A DNA stretch of 42,121 bases, taken from the NCBI GenBank assembly GCA_022793065.1, contig JAAWCE010000063.1, positions 1-42,121 of the forward strand. Reading direction: 5' to 3'. Positions 17,596-27,144 of this stretch are shown here, in pieces. The notes below the pieces were generated by a model, which was not told the origin of the DNA, did not search any database, and saw only the letters and a list, made by a program, of their open reading frames with translations. The DNA is from Lachnospiraceae bacterium (GTDB taxonomy: Bacteria; Bacillota; Clostridia; Lachnospirales; Lachnospiraceae). The translations under genes and the position numbers were made by a program. Every line of letters begins with the position of its first letter. Position 1 is the stretch's first letter.

Positions 17596-18891
17596 TTAAC
17601 AATATCCGTTAAACATCATACCGCTGTATGCGCTGGTGACATAAGGGCTGATGAAATTATGCCCAGGGTTCTTATAAGCGACCACAACTCTTTCCACATA
17701 ATCCATAGGATTAAGGGATACCTGATTACTTTTACGCAGAAGCATATTGGAGAAATTCTTCAGGTAGCCGAAGGTTTCGTTGATGTCGTCTGCCTGGTCC
17801 GCCGTCTGCCGAAGGACATCTTTGTCAACGGCCAAAGTGCCGTCCTGTTCTAAGTTCAATCCGATGGACCCCATAGAGACGCCGTATACGGAAGCGATTC
17901 CCATCATTTCTTTTACCAGTTGACGGCTTTTTGACTGGGTCTCCAGATAAGAAGACGCCGCTTTGACGAAATCGTTATAGCCGCCCACTAAATGAAACAC
18001 ATTGTCGGTTAGAGATTCCACATCCGTCTTTAATCCCACACGGACAGGGTTGTCTTCCTCATTGGTTCCTTTTAATTGGATGTCAAATAGTTTATCAAAA
18101 GTAAAATGATTGGAGGTAGAAGAGTGTTCCCGGCCGTTAATCAAAAAATTCGCGTTGGAAGGCGCGCGGCTTGTGTAATCCAATCCAAAATATTCTACCG
18201 TACCAGATGTTTTACTGGTGTGATTATCGGAGACAGTGAAAATCAGTTCCTTTCCTTCGGGAAGTCCGCTGGCTTCAGAGGTAAGACGAAGTGAAGTTCT
18301 CTCTTCCGATTCTGCAAGAGAAGCCTGGATACCGATATTGGAGTTGTTAATCAAACGTACCAGACGCTCCTGAACGTCCCGATTAGATTCATCGTCTCCT
18401 ACGGTAAACTGAAATTCGTAATTCATATCGTTGATACCAATATCAAAGGAATAGGTATCCGGCGTAAGGGAAGTTTTGCTGTCAGAAAGAAACAATCCCA
18501 GATTCTCCTGCGGCGAGGCAAGTGATTTTACATCAAGCTCGAAATCAGGAATATCCGTTTCGGGTTTCGCAGAACCCACATAAGATGCAACGGCGACCTC
18601 CTCGTCTGTGGAATAGGCGCTTTTTTTACTGAATAAACCGTCTTTTTCCAAACCGCCTAACTGGGCGATAGTATTGCGCAGTCCTCTGGCATTTTCCTTG
18701 ATATCGACAGCGTACTGCTGGGTTTCCTTGCTTGTGGTAGGAAGATACCATGGAGCCTCCTTATTTATTTTGACAATAGAATTATACACCTTGCGAAGCT
18801 CACTTTTTTTGTGGGTATCGTATTTTGTCAGTGGCTTTGGGGTGTATGCGGTAAGGTAATTGTTATAGACCGCGTTCATAACCGAACCCAT
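17596..18891 (-). CDS. FliD-like (flagellar filament cap-like) protein
   Basis: The minus-strand gene starts at the ATG ending at 18891, seven bases after AGGAGG (complement of 18899-18904); the ATG at 18897 is one base from that site and too close. The 431-residue product shows FliD-type segments: a beta-rich stretch around IGINDMNYEFQFTVGDDES followed by RLINNSNIGIQASL, and the SNANFLINGREHSSTSN / LFDIQLKGTNEEDNP hairpin that precedes VESLTDNVFHLVGGYNDF. FliD caps the growing flagellar filament and its central domains are exposed. The coiled N-terminal segment and C-terminal helices of a full FliD look altered, and no other flagellar gene is in the window, so this may be an orphan or repurposed relative. 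Its own promoter lies just upstream. Confidence 0.75.
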   Translation of the reverse strand: MGSVMNAVYNNYLTAYTPKPLTKYDTHKKSELRKVYNSIVKINKEAPWYLPTTSKETQQYAVDIKENARGLRNTIAQLGGLEKDGLFSKKSAYSTDEEVAVASYVGSAKPETDIPDFELDVKSLASPQENLGLFLSDSKTSLTPDTYSFDIGINDMNYEFQFTVGDDESNRDVQERLVRLINNSNIGIQASLAESEERTSLRLTSEASGLPEGKELIFTVSDNHTSKTSGTVEYFGLDYTSRAPSNANFLINGREHSSTSNHFTFDKLFDIQLKGTNEEDNPVRVGLKTDVESLTDNVFHLVGGYNDFVKAASSYLETQSKSRQLVKEMMGIASVYGVSMGSIGLNLEQDGTLAVDKDVLRQTADQADDINETFGYLKNFSNMLLRKSNQVSLNPMDYVERVVVAYKNPGHNFISPYVTSAYSGMMFNGYC

Positions 18892-18985
18892 AGCCATGCC
18901 TCCTTTCTATGAACAGAAAACTTTATATCAATTTTATATAAATTTAACGGATATAAAATTTATTCCTTTTTATTCTTTGGAATTA

Positions 18986-19014
18986 AGTATACCATATATT
19001 AGGAAAAGAAACAA
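18986..19014 (-). promoter_or_regulatory. Promoter of the FliD-like gene (minus strand)
   Basis: On the minus strand TTGTTT (complement of 19009-19014) and TATACT (complement of 18986-18991) are separated by 17 bases. The -10 is near consensus and the -35 weaker. It reads away from the rpmG promoter. Confidence 0.6.
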
Positions 19015-19074
19015 GTATTTACTGGAATTTTCTTACAAGCAGCTTACATATGAGGGGAAAATCACGAAAAACTA

Positions 19075-19103
19075 TTGACGGATATGCCTGTATATGTTAT
19101 AGT
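19075..19103 (+). promoter_or_regulatory. Sigma-A promoter of rpmG-secE-nusG-rplKA
   Basis: TTGACG (19075-19080) and TATAGT (19098-19103) are separated by exactly 17 bases, about 94 bases before rpmG. No other convincing promoter or terminator is seen before the L10 leader, so the five genes probably share this transcript. Confidence 0.8.
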
Positions 19104-19196
19104 TAGCAAACGAGATAGCTTTAAGGTCTTTTTTTTATGCTTAAAATATTTGGGCATCCGAAAGCGGCCCATAAGAGAACATATGGAGGTAGCAAA

Positions 19197-19346
19197 ATGC
19201 GTACAAAAATCACATTGGCTTGTACGGAGTGCAAGCAGCGTAACTACAATACTACCAAGGATAAGAAAGCGCATCCTGATAGAATGGAAACAAAGAAATA
19301 CTGCAGATTTTGCAAGAGACACACGTTGCATAAGGAAACCAAATAA
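19197..19346 (+). CDS. rpmG: 50S ribosomal protein L33
   Basis: The 49-residue protein starts at ATG 19197 after ATGGAGG. It is the zinc-ribbon form of L33, with CTEC near residue 9 and CRFC near residue 36 as the four zinc ligands. The [14 protein letters not shown] start and the HTLHKETK end are characteristic of the family. L33 binds near the E site of the large subunit. The cluster order rpmG-secE-nusG is standard for Firmicutes. Confidence 0.97.
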   Translation: MRTKITLACTECKQRNYNTTKDKKAHPDRMETKKYCRFCKRHTLHKETK

Positions 19347-19393
19347 CAGATTGGGCAGGTTACTTGAAACTGTTTTGGAAAGGTATGGTCAAT

Positions 19394-19597
19394 ATGGGAG
19401 ATTCCGCAGAAAAGAAAGCAATCCCTGGATTTTTGAACGGGGTTAAGTCCGAATTTAAGAAGATTATATGGCCGGACAGGCGGGCTACGGTAAGGCAGTC
19501 TATAGCGGTAGTGGCAATCTCGATTGTTGTAGGAGTTATCATTGCGATTTTGGATTATGTTGTGAAATACGGTGTGAACTTCATTACATCAATTTAG
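19394..19597 (+). CDS. secE: Preprotein translocase subunit SecE
   Basis: ATG 19394 is chosen because GGAAAGG (19377-19383) lies ten bases upstream; ATG 19385 is too close to it. The 67-residue protein has the short single-helix form of Gram-positive SecE. An amphipathic segment with EFKKIIWPDRR, matching the conserved SecE motif, is followed by one membrane helix (SIAVVAISIVVGVIIAILDYV). SecE clamps SecY in the protein-conducting channel. It lies 15 bases before nusG, in the conserved order. Confidence 0.96.
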   Translation: MGDSAEKKAIPGFLNGVKSEFKKIIWPDRRATVRQSIAVVAISIVVGVIIAILDYVVKYGVNFITSI

Positions 19598-19612
19598 GGC
19601 GAGGGTGATTGA

Positions 19613-20131
19613 ATGGCAGAGGCAAAATGGTATGTAGTCCATACCTATTCAGGATATGAAAATAAAGTCAAAGCCAATATTGAGAAGACGATAGAGAATA
19701 ATAAGCATCTTGCGGAGCAGATTTTGGAAGTGAGAGTGCCGCTGCAGGAAGTGGTGGAGCTGAAAAACGGCGCCAGAAAGACCGTGCAGAAGAAGATGTT
19801 CCCCGGCTATGTGCTTCTCAATATGGAGATGAATGATGATACCTGGTATGTTGTCCGCAATACCCGCGGCGTGACAGGATTTGTAGGGCCGGGAAGCAAG
19901 CCGGTACCCCTGACAGAGGCGGAGATGAAGCCTTTGGGCATAAAGAGTGAAAATGTGTCCATAGATTTTGAAGAAGGGGACAGCATTGCGGTGGTGGCAG
20001 GAATCTGGAAAGATACGGTGGGTATCGTACAGAAACTTGACTACAGTAAACAGACGGCTACAATCAATGTGGAACTGTTTGGCAGGGAAACTCCTGTGGA
20101 AATCAGTTTTGCAGAGGTAAGAAAATTATAA
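19613..20131 (+). CDS. nusG: Transcription termination/antitermination factor NusG
   Basis: The 172-residue protein has the N-terminal NGN domain (KWYVVHTYSGYENKVKANIE, about residues 5-24, through FVGPGSKPVPL) that binds the RNA polymerase clamp. A C-terminal KOW domain covers about residues 122-172 and ends in FGRETPVEISF. In the KOW loop the usual GPF-x-x-F-x-G pattern is replaced by GIWKDTVG, which I recall as common in related Clostridia. NusG modulates pausing and couples transcription to translation. The start ATG 19613 follows GCGAGGGTGA. Confidence 0.97.
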   Translation: MAEAKWYVVHTYSGYENKVKANIEKTIENNKHLAEQILEVRVPLQEVVELKNGARKTVQKKMFPGYVLLNMEMNDDTWYVVRNTRGVTGFVGPGSKPVPLTEAEMKPLGIKSENVSIDFEEGDSIAVVAGIWKDTVGIVQKLDYSKQTATINVELFGRETPVEISFAEVRKL

Positions 20132-20392
20132 GTACCGAGAAAACTTGAGGTATTTCCCGTCTAAAGGGCGGTTAGAGATACATGCGCGGCAAAGGTCGTG
20201 CAGATGAAAGTGGGAGCATGTAGATGTAAGCAAAGAGAAGGGTCCGATTTATAAAAGACGCCGCGGAATTTGTCAGAACTGCATGCGCCAAATCACCGTG
20301 TATGCCATATGCTTAGAAAAGACACCGATTTCCAAAGGGAAAGGGCGGTACTTTGGCATAAACGGTATACCACATTATTAGGAGGTGCCAAA

Positions 20393-20818
20393 ATGGCAAA
20401 AAAAGTAACAGGTTATATCAAATTGCAGATTCCGGCCGGCAAGGCAACACCGGCTCCGCCAGTTGGACCGGCGCTTGGACAGCACGGTGTGAACATTGTG
20501 GAGTTCACAAAGCAGTTCAATGCAAGGACGGCGGATAAGGGTGATATGATCATCCCTGTAGTAATCACGGTATATGCAGACAGAAGCTTCAGTTTCATTA
20601 CGAAGACTCCACCTGCGGCAGTGCTGTTGAAGAAGGCATGCAATCTGAAATCAGGTTCCGCAGTGCCTAACAAGACAAAGGTAGCTAAGATTTCCAAAGC
20701 AAAGATTCAGGAAATTGCCGAATTGAAAATGCCTGATTTGAATGCGGCAAATCTTGAGGCGGCAATGAGCATGATTGCAGGAACGGCACGCAGTATGGGA
20801 ATTACGGTGGAAGAATAG
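20393..20818 (+). CDS. rplK: 50S ribosomal protein L11
   Basis: ATG 20393 follows TTAGGAGGTG, giving 141 residues, the normal length. The proline-rich linker region [16 protein letters not shown] and the C-terminal rRNA-binding domain ([11 protein letters not shown] through [12 protein letters not shown]) are typical. L11 forms the stalk base with 23S rRNA helices 43-44 and is the contact for translation factors and RelA. The 261-base gap from nusG holds no gene, and no clear promoter was found in it, so the gene is probably read through from the rpmG promoter. Confidence 0.98.
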   Translation: MAKKVTGYIKLQIPAGKATPAPPVGPALGQHGVNIVEFTKQFNARTADKGDMIIPVVITVYADRSFSFITKTPPAAVLLKKACNLKSGSAVPNKTKVAKISKAKIQEIAELKMPDLNAANLEAAMSMIAGTARSMGITVEE

Positions 20819-20870
20819 GAAGATAAATTTGGAAGAAGGATGCTTCCGAAGATTGAATGGAGGAATGAGA

Positions 20871-21560
20871 ATGAAACGTGGTAAGAAATATACCGAGGCT
20901 GCAAAGCTTGTGGATCGGACAATGTTCTACGAGCCCAATGATGCCATTGCATTAGTGAAGAAGGCGGCTGCGGCAAAGTTTGACGAGACCGTAGAAGTGC
21001 ATATCAGAACCGGTTGCGACGGACGACATGCAGAACAGCAGATTCGTGGCGCGGTGGTTCTGCCCAACGGAACAGGTAAGACTGTCAGAGTTCTGGTATT
21101 TGCAAAGGGCGATAAAGTGAATGAGGCTGAGGCAGCCGGAGCAGATTATGTGGGCGGCGAAGAGTTGATTCCTAAGATTCAGAACGAAGGCTGGCTGGAT
21201 TTTGACGTAGTGGTTGCAACGCCTGATATGATGGGCGTGGTAGGACGTTTGGGTAAAACGTTAGGTCCCAAAGGATTGATGCCCAATCCGAAGGCTGGTA
21301 CCGTTACAATGGATGTGACTAAGGCAATTAACGATATCAAAGCCGGTAAAATCGAATACAGGCTTGACAAGACCAACATTATCCATGTGCCTGTGGGCAA
21401 GGTATCCTTTACGGAGGAAGCGCTTCAGGAGAACTTCAACGCATTGATGGATGCGATTGTAAAGGCAAGACCCAGCGTATTAAAGGGGCAATATCTGCGT
21501 AGTATTACTCTGGCAAGCAGCATGGGACCTGGTGTGAAAGTGAGCGTTGCAAAGTATTAA
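20871..21560 (+). CDS. rplA: 50S ribosomal protein L1
   Basis: ATG 20871 lies seven bases beyond GGAGGA; ATG 20865 abuts that site and is rejected. The 229-residue protein matches L1 throughout, including the conserved [20 protein letters not shown] segment of domain II and a C-terminal domain I strand with [20 protein letters not shown]1 forms the mobile stalk over the E site and in many bacteria represses the L11-L1 mRNA. No terminator is seen between rplA and the L10 promoter. Confidence 0.98.
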   Translation: MKRGKKYTEAAKLVDRTMFYEPNDAIALVKKAAAAKFDETVEVHIRTGCDGRHAEQQIRGAVVLPNGTGKTVRVLVFAKGDKVNEAEAAGADYVGGEELIPKIQNEGWLDFDVVVATPDMMGVVGRLGKTLGPKGLMPNPKAGTVTMDVTKAINDIKAGKIEYRLDKTNIIHVPVGKVSFTEEALQENFNALMDAIVKARPSVLKGQYLRSITLASSMGPGVKVSVAKY

Positions 21561-21626
21561 TGATACCGTTTCCTTTGGAGCGGATAAGATAGGAATGGCA
21601 AATATGCCTGTAAGTGCAAATATTGC

Positions 21627-21655
21627 TTGACAAGCAGAGATGCCTTTAGTATAAT
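21627..21655 (+). promoter_or_regulatory. Consensus sigma-A promoter of the L10 leader
   Basis: TTGACA (21627-21632) and TATAAT (21650-21655) match the consensus at all 12 positions and are separated by 17 bases. It drives the rplJ-rplL transcript. Confidence 0.92.
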
Positions 21656-21660
21656 TTAAA

Positions 21661-21783
21661 AAGTTGTAAATAAGCCGAAGACAGTAGGCGCCTCCCAATG
21701 GCGTAAGTCCTACCGAGGAAATTGACAGGAGAACCTGTGTGAATTGATGATTTCCCTCTGAGTTTTGGCTCGGAGGGTTTTTT
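21661..21783 (+). ncRNA. Ribosomal protein L10 leader ending in an intrinsic terminator
   Basis: The segment contains GCCGAAGACAGTAGG... and ...GTCCTACCGAGG, the conserved kink-turn-bearing elements of the L10 leader RNA to which the L10(L12)4 complex binds for autoregulation. It ends in a 9-base stem (CCCTCTGAG at 21754-21762 with CTCGGAGGG at 21769-21777) followed by six T. The terminator lies about 185 bases before rplJ, so regulation probably works by transcription attenuation. Confidence 0.9.
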
Positions 21784-21967
21784 ATGCGCAGGCCCGCATG
21801 TGGAAGTTTGCCGCTAATGCGGACCGCGTGGAGAGGGATAGTTCCCTGCTCGATTGCACAGCCTTATGTGGAAGCGACTGGTCAGTGTTTTCATGTAGGA
21901 ATAATAAGTATCTGTCAGATGAGGGCGCCGAAAGGGCGGATATGTAATTAAAACAGGAGGTAAGAAA

Positions 21968-22492
21968 ATGGCAAAGGTTGAAGTAAAAAAACCTATTGTG
22001 GATGAAATTTCCGCCAACATTAAGGACGCGCAATCTGTTGTATTGGTTGATTATCGCGGACTTACCGTTGAGCAGGATACACAGCTTCGCAAGAAGTTGC
22101 GTGAGGCGGGGATTCTCTACAAGGTGTATAAAAATACCTATATGAACTTTGCGTTCAAGGGCACGGAATTTGAAAGCCTGTCACCATATCTGGAAGGTCC
22201 GAGTGCAGTGGCAATTTCCACTGAGGATGCAACGGCACCGGCAAGGCTGCTTTCCGAATTTGCGAAGACGGCTGATAAGCTTGAAATTAAGGCCGGCGTG
22301 GTAGAAGGCACCATGTACGATGCGAAGGGAATGACGGTCATCGCAAGTATTCCTTCCAGGGAAGTACTTCTTTCCAAATTGCTTGGAAGTCTGCAGAGTC
22401 CTATCACCAATTTTGCTCGTGTCATGAATCAGTTGGCAGAAAAAGGCGGCGCGGCTGCTTGTGCTGCTGAGGAAGCTGTACCGGCGGAATAA
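21968..22492 (+). CDS. rplJ: 50S ribosomal protein L10
   Basis: ATG 21968 follows ACAGGAGGTAAG. The 174-residue protein has the N-terminal rRNA-binding domain (VEVKKPIVDEI through VVLVDYRGLTVEQDTQLRKKLR) and a C-terminal helix that anchors L7/L12 dimers. It ends in an alanine-rich acidic tail. L10 connects the L7/L12 stalk to the ribosome and represses its own operon through the leader upstream. rplL follows after 50 bases. Confidence 0.98.
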   Translation: MAKVEVKKPIVDEISANIKDAQSVVLVDYRGLTVEQDTQLRKKLREAGILYKVYKNTYMNFAFKGTEFESLSPYLEGPSAVAISTEDATAPARLLSEFAKTADKLEIKAGVVEGTMYDAKGMTVIASIPSREVLLSKLLGSLQSPITNFARVMNQLAEKGGAAACAAEEAVPAE

Positions 22493-22542
22493 TGAAAACA
22501 GACAAGAACAACTATTTAAAATGAAAAATGGAGGATATAAAA

Positions 22543-22917
22543 ATGGCTAAATTATCAACTCAGGAACTGCTTGATGCAATTAAAGAGATGACAGTGTTAG
22601 AATTAAATGATTTTGTAAAGGCTTGTGAGGAAGAGTTCGGCGTATCCGCAGCAGCGGGCGTTGTGGTAGCTCAGTCAGGTCCGGCAGCAGAACAGGCTGA
22701 AGAGAAGACAGAATTCGATGTAGAGTTGACCGAAGTAGGCGGTGAGAAGGTTAAGGTTATTAAGGTGGTACGTGAAGTAACCGGACTTGGCTTGAAGGAA
22801 GCAAAGGATACCGTTGAAGGCGCACCTAAGGTAATCAAGGAAGGCGCATCTAAGGAAGATGCTGAGGAAATCAAGAAGAAACTTGAAGAAGTTGGCGCAA
22901 AGGTTACATTGAAGTAA
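22543..22917 (+). CDS. rplL: 50S ribosomal protein L7/L12
   Basis: ATG 22543 lies after ATGGAGGATAT; an in-frame ATG at 22528 precedes that site and is rejected. The 124-residue protein has the N-terminal dimerisation helices, a flexible Ala/Glu hinge (about residues 38-52), and the C-terminal factor-binding domain with [19 protein letters not shown] and the PKVIKEG turn. L7/L12 recruits translational GTPases. A terminator follows 71 bases after the stop codon. Confidence 0.98.
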   Translation: MAKLSTQELLDAIKEMTVLELNDFVKACEEEFGVSAAAGVVVAQSGPAAEQAEEKTEFDVELTEVGGEKVKVIKVVREVTGLGLKEAKDTVEGAPKVIKEGASKEDAEEIKKKLEEVGAKVTLK

Positions 22918-22988
22918 TGAAAGATTCAAAGGGCAGGAAGTAGTCAGGCGGATGTAGTATGACTGTTTCTGTCCGGTTGGGATCGGGG

Positions 22989-23017
22989 AAGGCTGTTTTG
23001 ATAAAAACAGCCTTTTT
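22989..23017 (+). terminator. Intrinsic terminator after rplL
   Basis: AAGGCTGTTTT (22989-22999) pairs perfectly with its complement (23004-23014) across a GATA tetraloop and runs into T residues. It separates rplJL from rpoBC, unlike the partly read-through arrangement in Escherichia coli. Confidence 0.88.
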
Positions 23018-23040
23018 CTTGTTGGTTTCAAAAAATCTGC

Positions 23041-23069
23041 TTGACCCTTTTCCCAATTTGTGTTAATAT
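23041..23069 (+). promoter_or_regulatory. Sigma-A promoter of rpoBC
   Basis: TTGACC (23041-23046) and TAATAT (23064-23069) are separated by 17 bases. The resulting leader is about 160 bases long, and I see no gene or strong terminator in it. Confidence 0.75.
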
Positions 23070-23236
23070 GGAAAGTGCAACATTTTGCAAAGTTATACCT
23101 ATTTTACGGAAGCGGGCAAGATGTCCGAAGTGATTACAATTTTGTGATTTTCCAGACCATTTAGGGCAATGTGTTTAGATTTTTGCCAGCGGCCGTATGA
23201 CCAGGTATAAATCAGAAAGAACGGGGTGAATTGTCA

Positions 23237-26200
23237 ATGGAGAAAAACAGAATACGTCCAACCGCCGGTACAAAAGTTATGCGTATGAGTTACGCACGAC
23301 AAAAAGAGGTATTGGAGATGCCCAATCTGATTGAAGTCCAGAAGGATTCTTATCAGTGGTTCCTTGACGAGGGATTGAAGGAAGTTTTTGACGATATCTC
23401 TCCCATCGCAGACTACAGTGGCTCTCTAAGCCTTGAATTTGTAGACTTTGAGTTATGTAAGGACGATGTCAAGTATTCTATTGAAGAATGCAAAGAGAGA
23501 GATGCCACCTATGCAGCACCTTTGACGGTAACGGTCCGCCTTTACAATAAGGAGAAGGAAGAAATCAGCGAGCATAAAATTTTTATGGGCGATCTTCCTA
23601 TGATGACGGAAACAGGTACTTTTGTAATCAATGGTGCGGAGCGTGTCATTGTAAGTCAGTTAGTGCGTTCTCCCGGCATTTACTATGCAATCGGACATGA
23701 TAAGATTGGCAAGAGACTGTACTCCTGTACTGTCATCCCCAACCGCGGCGCATGGCTGGAATATGAAACGGACTCCAATGATGTCTTTTATGTACGTGTG
23801 GACAGAACCCGAAAGGTGCCTGTAACCGTGCTGATACGTGCGCTGGGTATTGGTTCCAATGATGAAATCAGAGAATTGTTCGGCGATGAGCCGAAGATAG
23901 AGGCAAGTTTTACGAAGGACACTTCTGAGAATTATCAGGAGGGTCTGTTAGAGTTATATAAGAAAATCCGTCCTGGTGAGCCTTTGAGCGTGGAAAGTGC
24001 GGAGAGTTTGATTAACGCTATGTTTTTTGACCCCCGCAGGTATGACCTTGCCAAAGTGGGAAGGTATAAATTTAATAAAAAACTTGCATTCAGGAACAGA
24101 ATCCGTCACCAGATTTTAGCGGCCGATGTGGTAGACCCTTCTACGGGAGAGATACTTGCATCACAGGGCGATAAGGTCAGTGCGGAGCTGGCAGATGAAA
24201 TTCAGAATGCAGCGATTCCTTTCGTATATATTCAGACGGAAGAAAAGAATGTGAAAGTTCTCTCAAATATGATGGTGGATCTTACAAGCTATGTAGATTG
24301 TAATCCGAAAGATTTCGGCATCAAGGAGAAGGTGTATTATCCATTGTTGGCAAAGATTCTGGAAGAATTCTCAGATGACCCGGAGAAACTTGCAGAAGCG
24401 ATTAAGAAGAATGTCCATGAGCTTGTGCCAAAGCATATTACCAAAGAGGATATCATTGCATCCATTAACTATAATATGCACTTGGAATATGGACTTGGAA
24501 ACGATGATGATATCGACCATTTGGGCAATAGACGTATTCGTGCGGTGGGGGAATTGCTTCAAAACCAGTATCGAATTGGTTTGTCCAGAATGGAGAGAGT
24601 GGTGCGGGAGCGTATGACCACTCATGATACTGATGAGATATCACCCCAGTCTTTGATTAATATTAAGCCTGTAACTGCAGCGGTAAAAGAATTCTTTGGT
24701 TCTTCTCAGTTGTCCCAGTTTATGGATCAGAATAATCCTCTGGGCGAGCTGACCCATAAGAGGCGTTTGTCCGCTTTGGGACCTGGCGGTTTGTCCAGGG
24801 ATCGTGCCGGATTTGAGGTCAGGGACGTGCATTACTCCCATTATGGAAGAATGTGTCCGATTGAGACCCCTGAGGGACCTAATATTGGTTTGATTAACTC
24901 TCTTGCAAGCTATGCAAGGATTAATGAATATGGATTTGTGGAAGCGCCTTACAGGAAGATTGATAAATCAGACCCTAAAAATCCTGTGGTGACGGATGAA
25001 GTGGTATATATGACGGCGGATGAAGAGGATAATTTCCATGTGGCTCAGGCCAGCGAAGCTTTGGATGAAGAGGGACATTTTGTCCGTACCACCGTATCAG
25101 GCCGTTACAAGGAAGAGACATCCGAGTATCCCAGGGCTATGTTCGATTATATGGATGTGTCACCCAGAATGGTATTTTCTGTGGCTACCGCGCTGATTCC
25201 ATTTTTGCAGAATGACGACGCAAACCGTGCGTTGATGGGATCTAACATGCAGCGTCAGGCGGTGCCGCTTCTGACGACGGAAGCGCCCGTAGTGGGGACA
25301 GGTATGGAAGTGAAAGCGGCCGTGGACTCAGGCGTCTGTGTGGTGGCGAAAAAATCAGGAACAGTGGATCATGTATCCGCCAGCACCATTAGGATGACCT
25401 ATGATGACGGGGAGAAAGCAGAGTTCCATCTGACGAAATTTTCAAGAAGCAATCAGTCTAACTGTTATAATCAGAAACCCATTGTATTTAAAGGGGATCA
25501 TGTGGAAGCAGGTCAGGTGATTGCGGACGGTCCTTCTACCGCAATGGGTGAGCTTGCGTTAGGCAAGAATCCCTTGATTGGGTTTATGACATGGGAAGGT
25601 TATAATTATGAGGATGCAGTTCTTTTGAGCGAGCGTCTGGTACAGGATGATGTGTATACTTCCGTGCATATTGAGGAGTATGAGGCGGAAGCCAGAGATA
25701 CAAAGTTGGGACCGGAGGAAATTACCCGTGACGTTCCCGGTGTGGGTGATGATGCGCTGAAGGATTTGGATGACAGAGGGATTATCCGAATCGGAGCGGA
25801 AGTTCGGGCCGGCGATATATTGGTGGGTAAGGTTACGCCTAAGGGAGAGACGGAACTAACGGCGGAGGAGCGCCTGCTGCGTGCTATCTTTGGTGAGAAA
25901 GCCAGGGAAGTGCGTGATACTTCCTTGAAGGTGCCCCATGGTGAGTATGGCATTGTGGTGGATGCGAAAGTGTTTACCAGACAGAACAGCGATGAACTTT
26001 CACCCGGCGTCAACCAGGCTGTGCGCATTTATATCGCGCAGAAGAGGAAGATTTCCGTAGGTGATAAGATGGCGGGACGTCATGGAAATAAGGGTGTGGT
26101 TTCCAGAGTATTGCCGGTGGAGGATATGCCATATCTGCCCAACGGCCGTCCTTTGGATATTGTGCTGAATCCTTTGGGTGTGCCTTCCCGTATGAACATC

Positions 26201-27118
26201 GGACAGGTGTTGGAAATTCATCTTTCCCTTGCGGCAAGAGCTCTTGGGTTTAATGTTGCAACGCCTGTGTTCGACGGTGCAAATGAAAATGATATTATGG
26301 ATACTTTGGATCTGGCTAACGATTATGTAAACCTGAAATGGGAAGAATTCGAGGCGAAGCATAAGGAGGAGCTGCTTCCGGAGGTAATGGAATATCTGTA
26401 TGAAAACAGGGACCATAGAGAAGTGTGGAAGGGTGTACCCATTTCCCGCGACGGAAAGGTACGTTTGCGTGACGGCAGAACGGGAGAATATTTTGACAGT
26501 CCTGTAACCATAGGGCATATGCACTATCTGAAACTGCATCATCTGGTGGATGATAAGATACATGCACGTTCAACCGGACCATACTCTCTGGTGACACAGC
26601 AGCCTTTGGGCGGTAAGGCCCAGTTCGGCGGACAGCGTTTTGGCGAGATGGAGGTGTGGGCCCTGGAGGCATATGGCGCGTCCTATACGCTGCAGGAAAT
26701 TTTGACAGTGAAATCTGACGATGTGGTAGGACGTGTCAAAACTTATGAAGCGATTATCAAGGGAGATAATATCCCTGAGCCGGGTATTCCGGAATCTTTC
26801 AAAGTGCTGCTGAAAGAATTGCAGGCGCTGGGGCTTGACGTAAGAGTACTTCGCGAGGATCAGACCGAAGTAGAAATTGTGGAATCCATTGATTATGGCG
26901 ATATGGATTATCGTTATGAAATGGGGGATGACCGCAAGTATGACGATTATGATCAGGGGTCCCTGGGTGAAATGGGATATCAGGCACAGGAATTTGATGA
27001 CGAAAGCGGAGATTTGGTCAGTTCCGATGAAGAGGAAGATGATTTTGATGATATTGCATATGAAGATGCAGAATCAGAAGTTGATGCGGTAGGATTCGAC
27101 GGTGACGAGGAATTCTAG
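23237..27118 (+). CDS. rpoB: DNA-directed RNA polymerase subunit beta
   Basis: ATG 23237 follows GGGGTGA with normal spacing; TTG 23231 lies too near. The 1293-residue protein is full-length RpoB. The rifampicin region (about residues 485-555) reads [16 protein letters not shown] and [12 protein letters not shown] and carries the sensitive-type residues. The catalytic-centre region [13 protein letters not shown] and the C-terminal clamp segment [21 protein letters not shown] are intact. The last about 74 residues (1220-1293) form an unusual tail with 31 Asp or Glu residues. RpoB forms one pincer of core polymerase. rpoC follows after 26 bases in the same operon. Confidence 0.98.
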   Translation: MEKNRIRPTAGTKVMRMSYARQKEVLEMPNLIEVQKDSYQWFLDEGLKEVFDDISPIADYSGSLSLEFVDFELCKDDVKYSIEECKERDATYAAPLTVTVRLYNKEKEEISEHKIFMGDLPMMTETGTFVINGAERVIVSQLVRSPGIYYAIGHDKIGKRLYSCTVIPNRGAWLEYETDSNDVFYVRVDRTRKVPVTVLIRALGIGSNDEIRELFGDEPKIEASFTKDTSENYQEGLLELYKKIRPGEPLSVESAESLINAMFFDPRRYDLAKVGRYKFNKKLAFRNRIRHQILAADVVDPSTGEILASQGDKVSAELADEIQNAAIPFVYIQTEEKNVKVLSNMMVDLTSYVDCNPKDFGIKEKVYYPLLAKILEEFSDDPEKLAEAIKKNVHELVPKHITKEDIIASINYNMHLEYGLGNDDDIDHLGNRRIRAVGELLQNQYRIGLSRMERVVRERMTTHDTDEISPQSLINIKPVTAAVKEFFGSSQLSQFMDQNNPLGELTHKRRLSALGPGGLSRDRAGFEVRDVHYSHYGRMCPIETPEGPNIGLINSLASYARINEYGFVEAPYRKIDKSDPKNPVVTDEVVYMTADEEDNFHVAQASEALDEEGHFVRTTVSGRYKEETSEYPRAMFDYMDVSPRMVFSVATALIPFLQNDDANRALMGSNMQRQAVPLLTTEAPVVGTGMEVKAAVDSGVCVVAKKSGTVDHVSASTIRMTYDDGEKAEFHLTKFSRSNQSNCYNQKPIVFKGDHVEAGQVIADGPSTAMGELALGKNPLIGFMTWEGYNYEDAVLLSERLVQDDVYTSVHIEEYEAEARDTKLGPEEITRDVPGVGDDALKDLDDRGIIRIGAEVRAGDILVGKVTPKGETELTAEERLLRAIFGEKAREVRDTSLKVPHGEYGIVVDAKVFTRQNSDELSPGVNQAVRIYIAQKRKISVGDKMAGRHGNKGVVSRVLPVEDMPYLPNGRPLDIVLNPLGVPSRMNIGQVLEIHLSLAARALGFNVATPVFDGANENDIMDTLDLANDYVNLKWEEFEAKHKEELLPEVMEYLYENRDHREVWKGVPISRDGKVRLRDGRTGEYFDSPVTIGHMHYLKLHHLVDDKIHARSTGPYSLVTQQPLGGKAQFGGQRFGEMEVWALEAYGASYTLQEILTVKSDDVVGRVKTYEAIIKGDNIPEPGIPESFKVLLKELQALGLDVRVLREDQTEVEIVESIDYGDMDYRYEMGDDRKYDDYDQGSLGEMGYQAQEFDDESGDLVSSDEEEDDFDDIAYEDAESEVDAVGFDGDEEF

Positions 27119-27144
27119 TAGAAAAGTAGAAGGGAGTTCCCAAC

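Noticed and set aside
20345..20392. Possible promoter TTGGCA-17-TATTAG directly before rplK
   Set aside because: The -10 would lie about 20 bases from the start codon, placing the transcript start inside the ribosome-binding site.
23101..23236. Riboswitch or gene in the rpoB leader
   Set aside because: No known riboswitch consensus, stable terminator or open frame with a ribosome-binding site was recognised.
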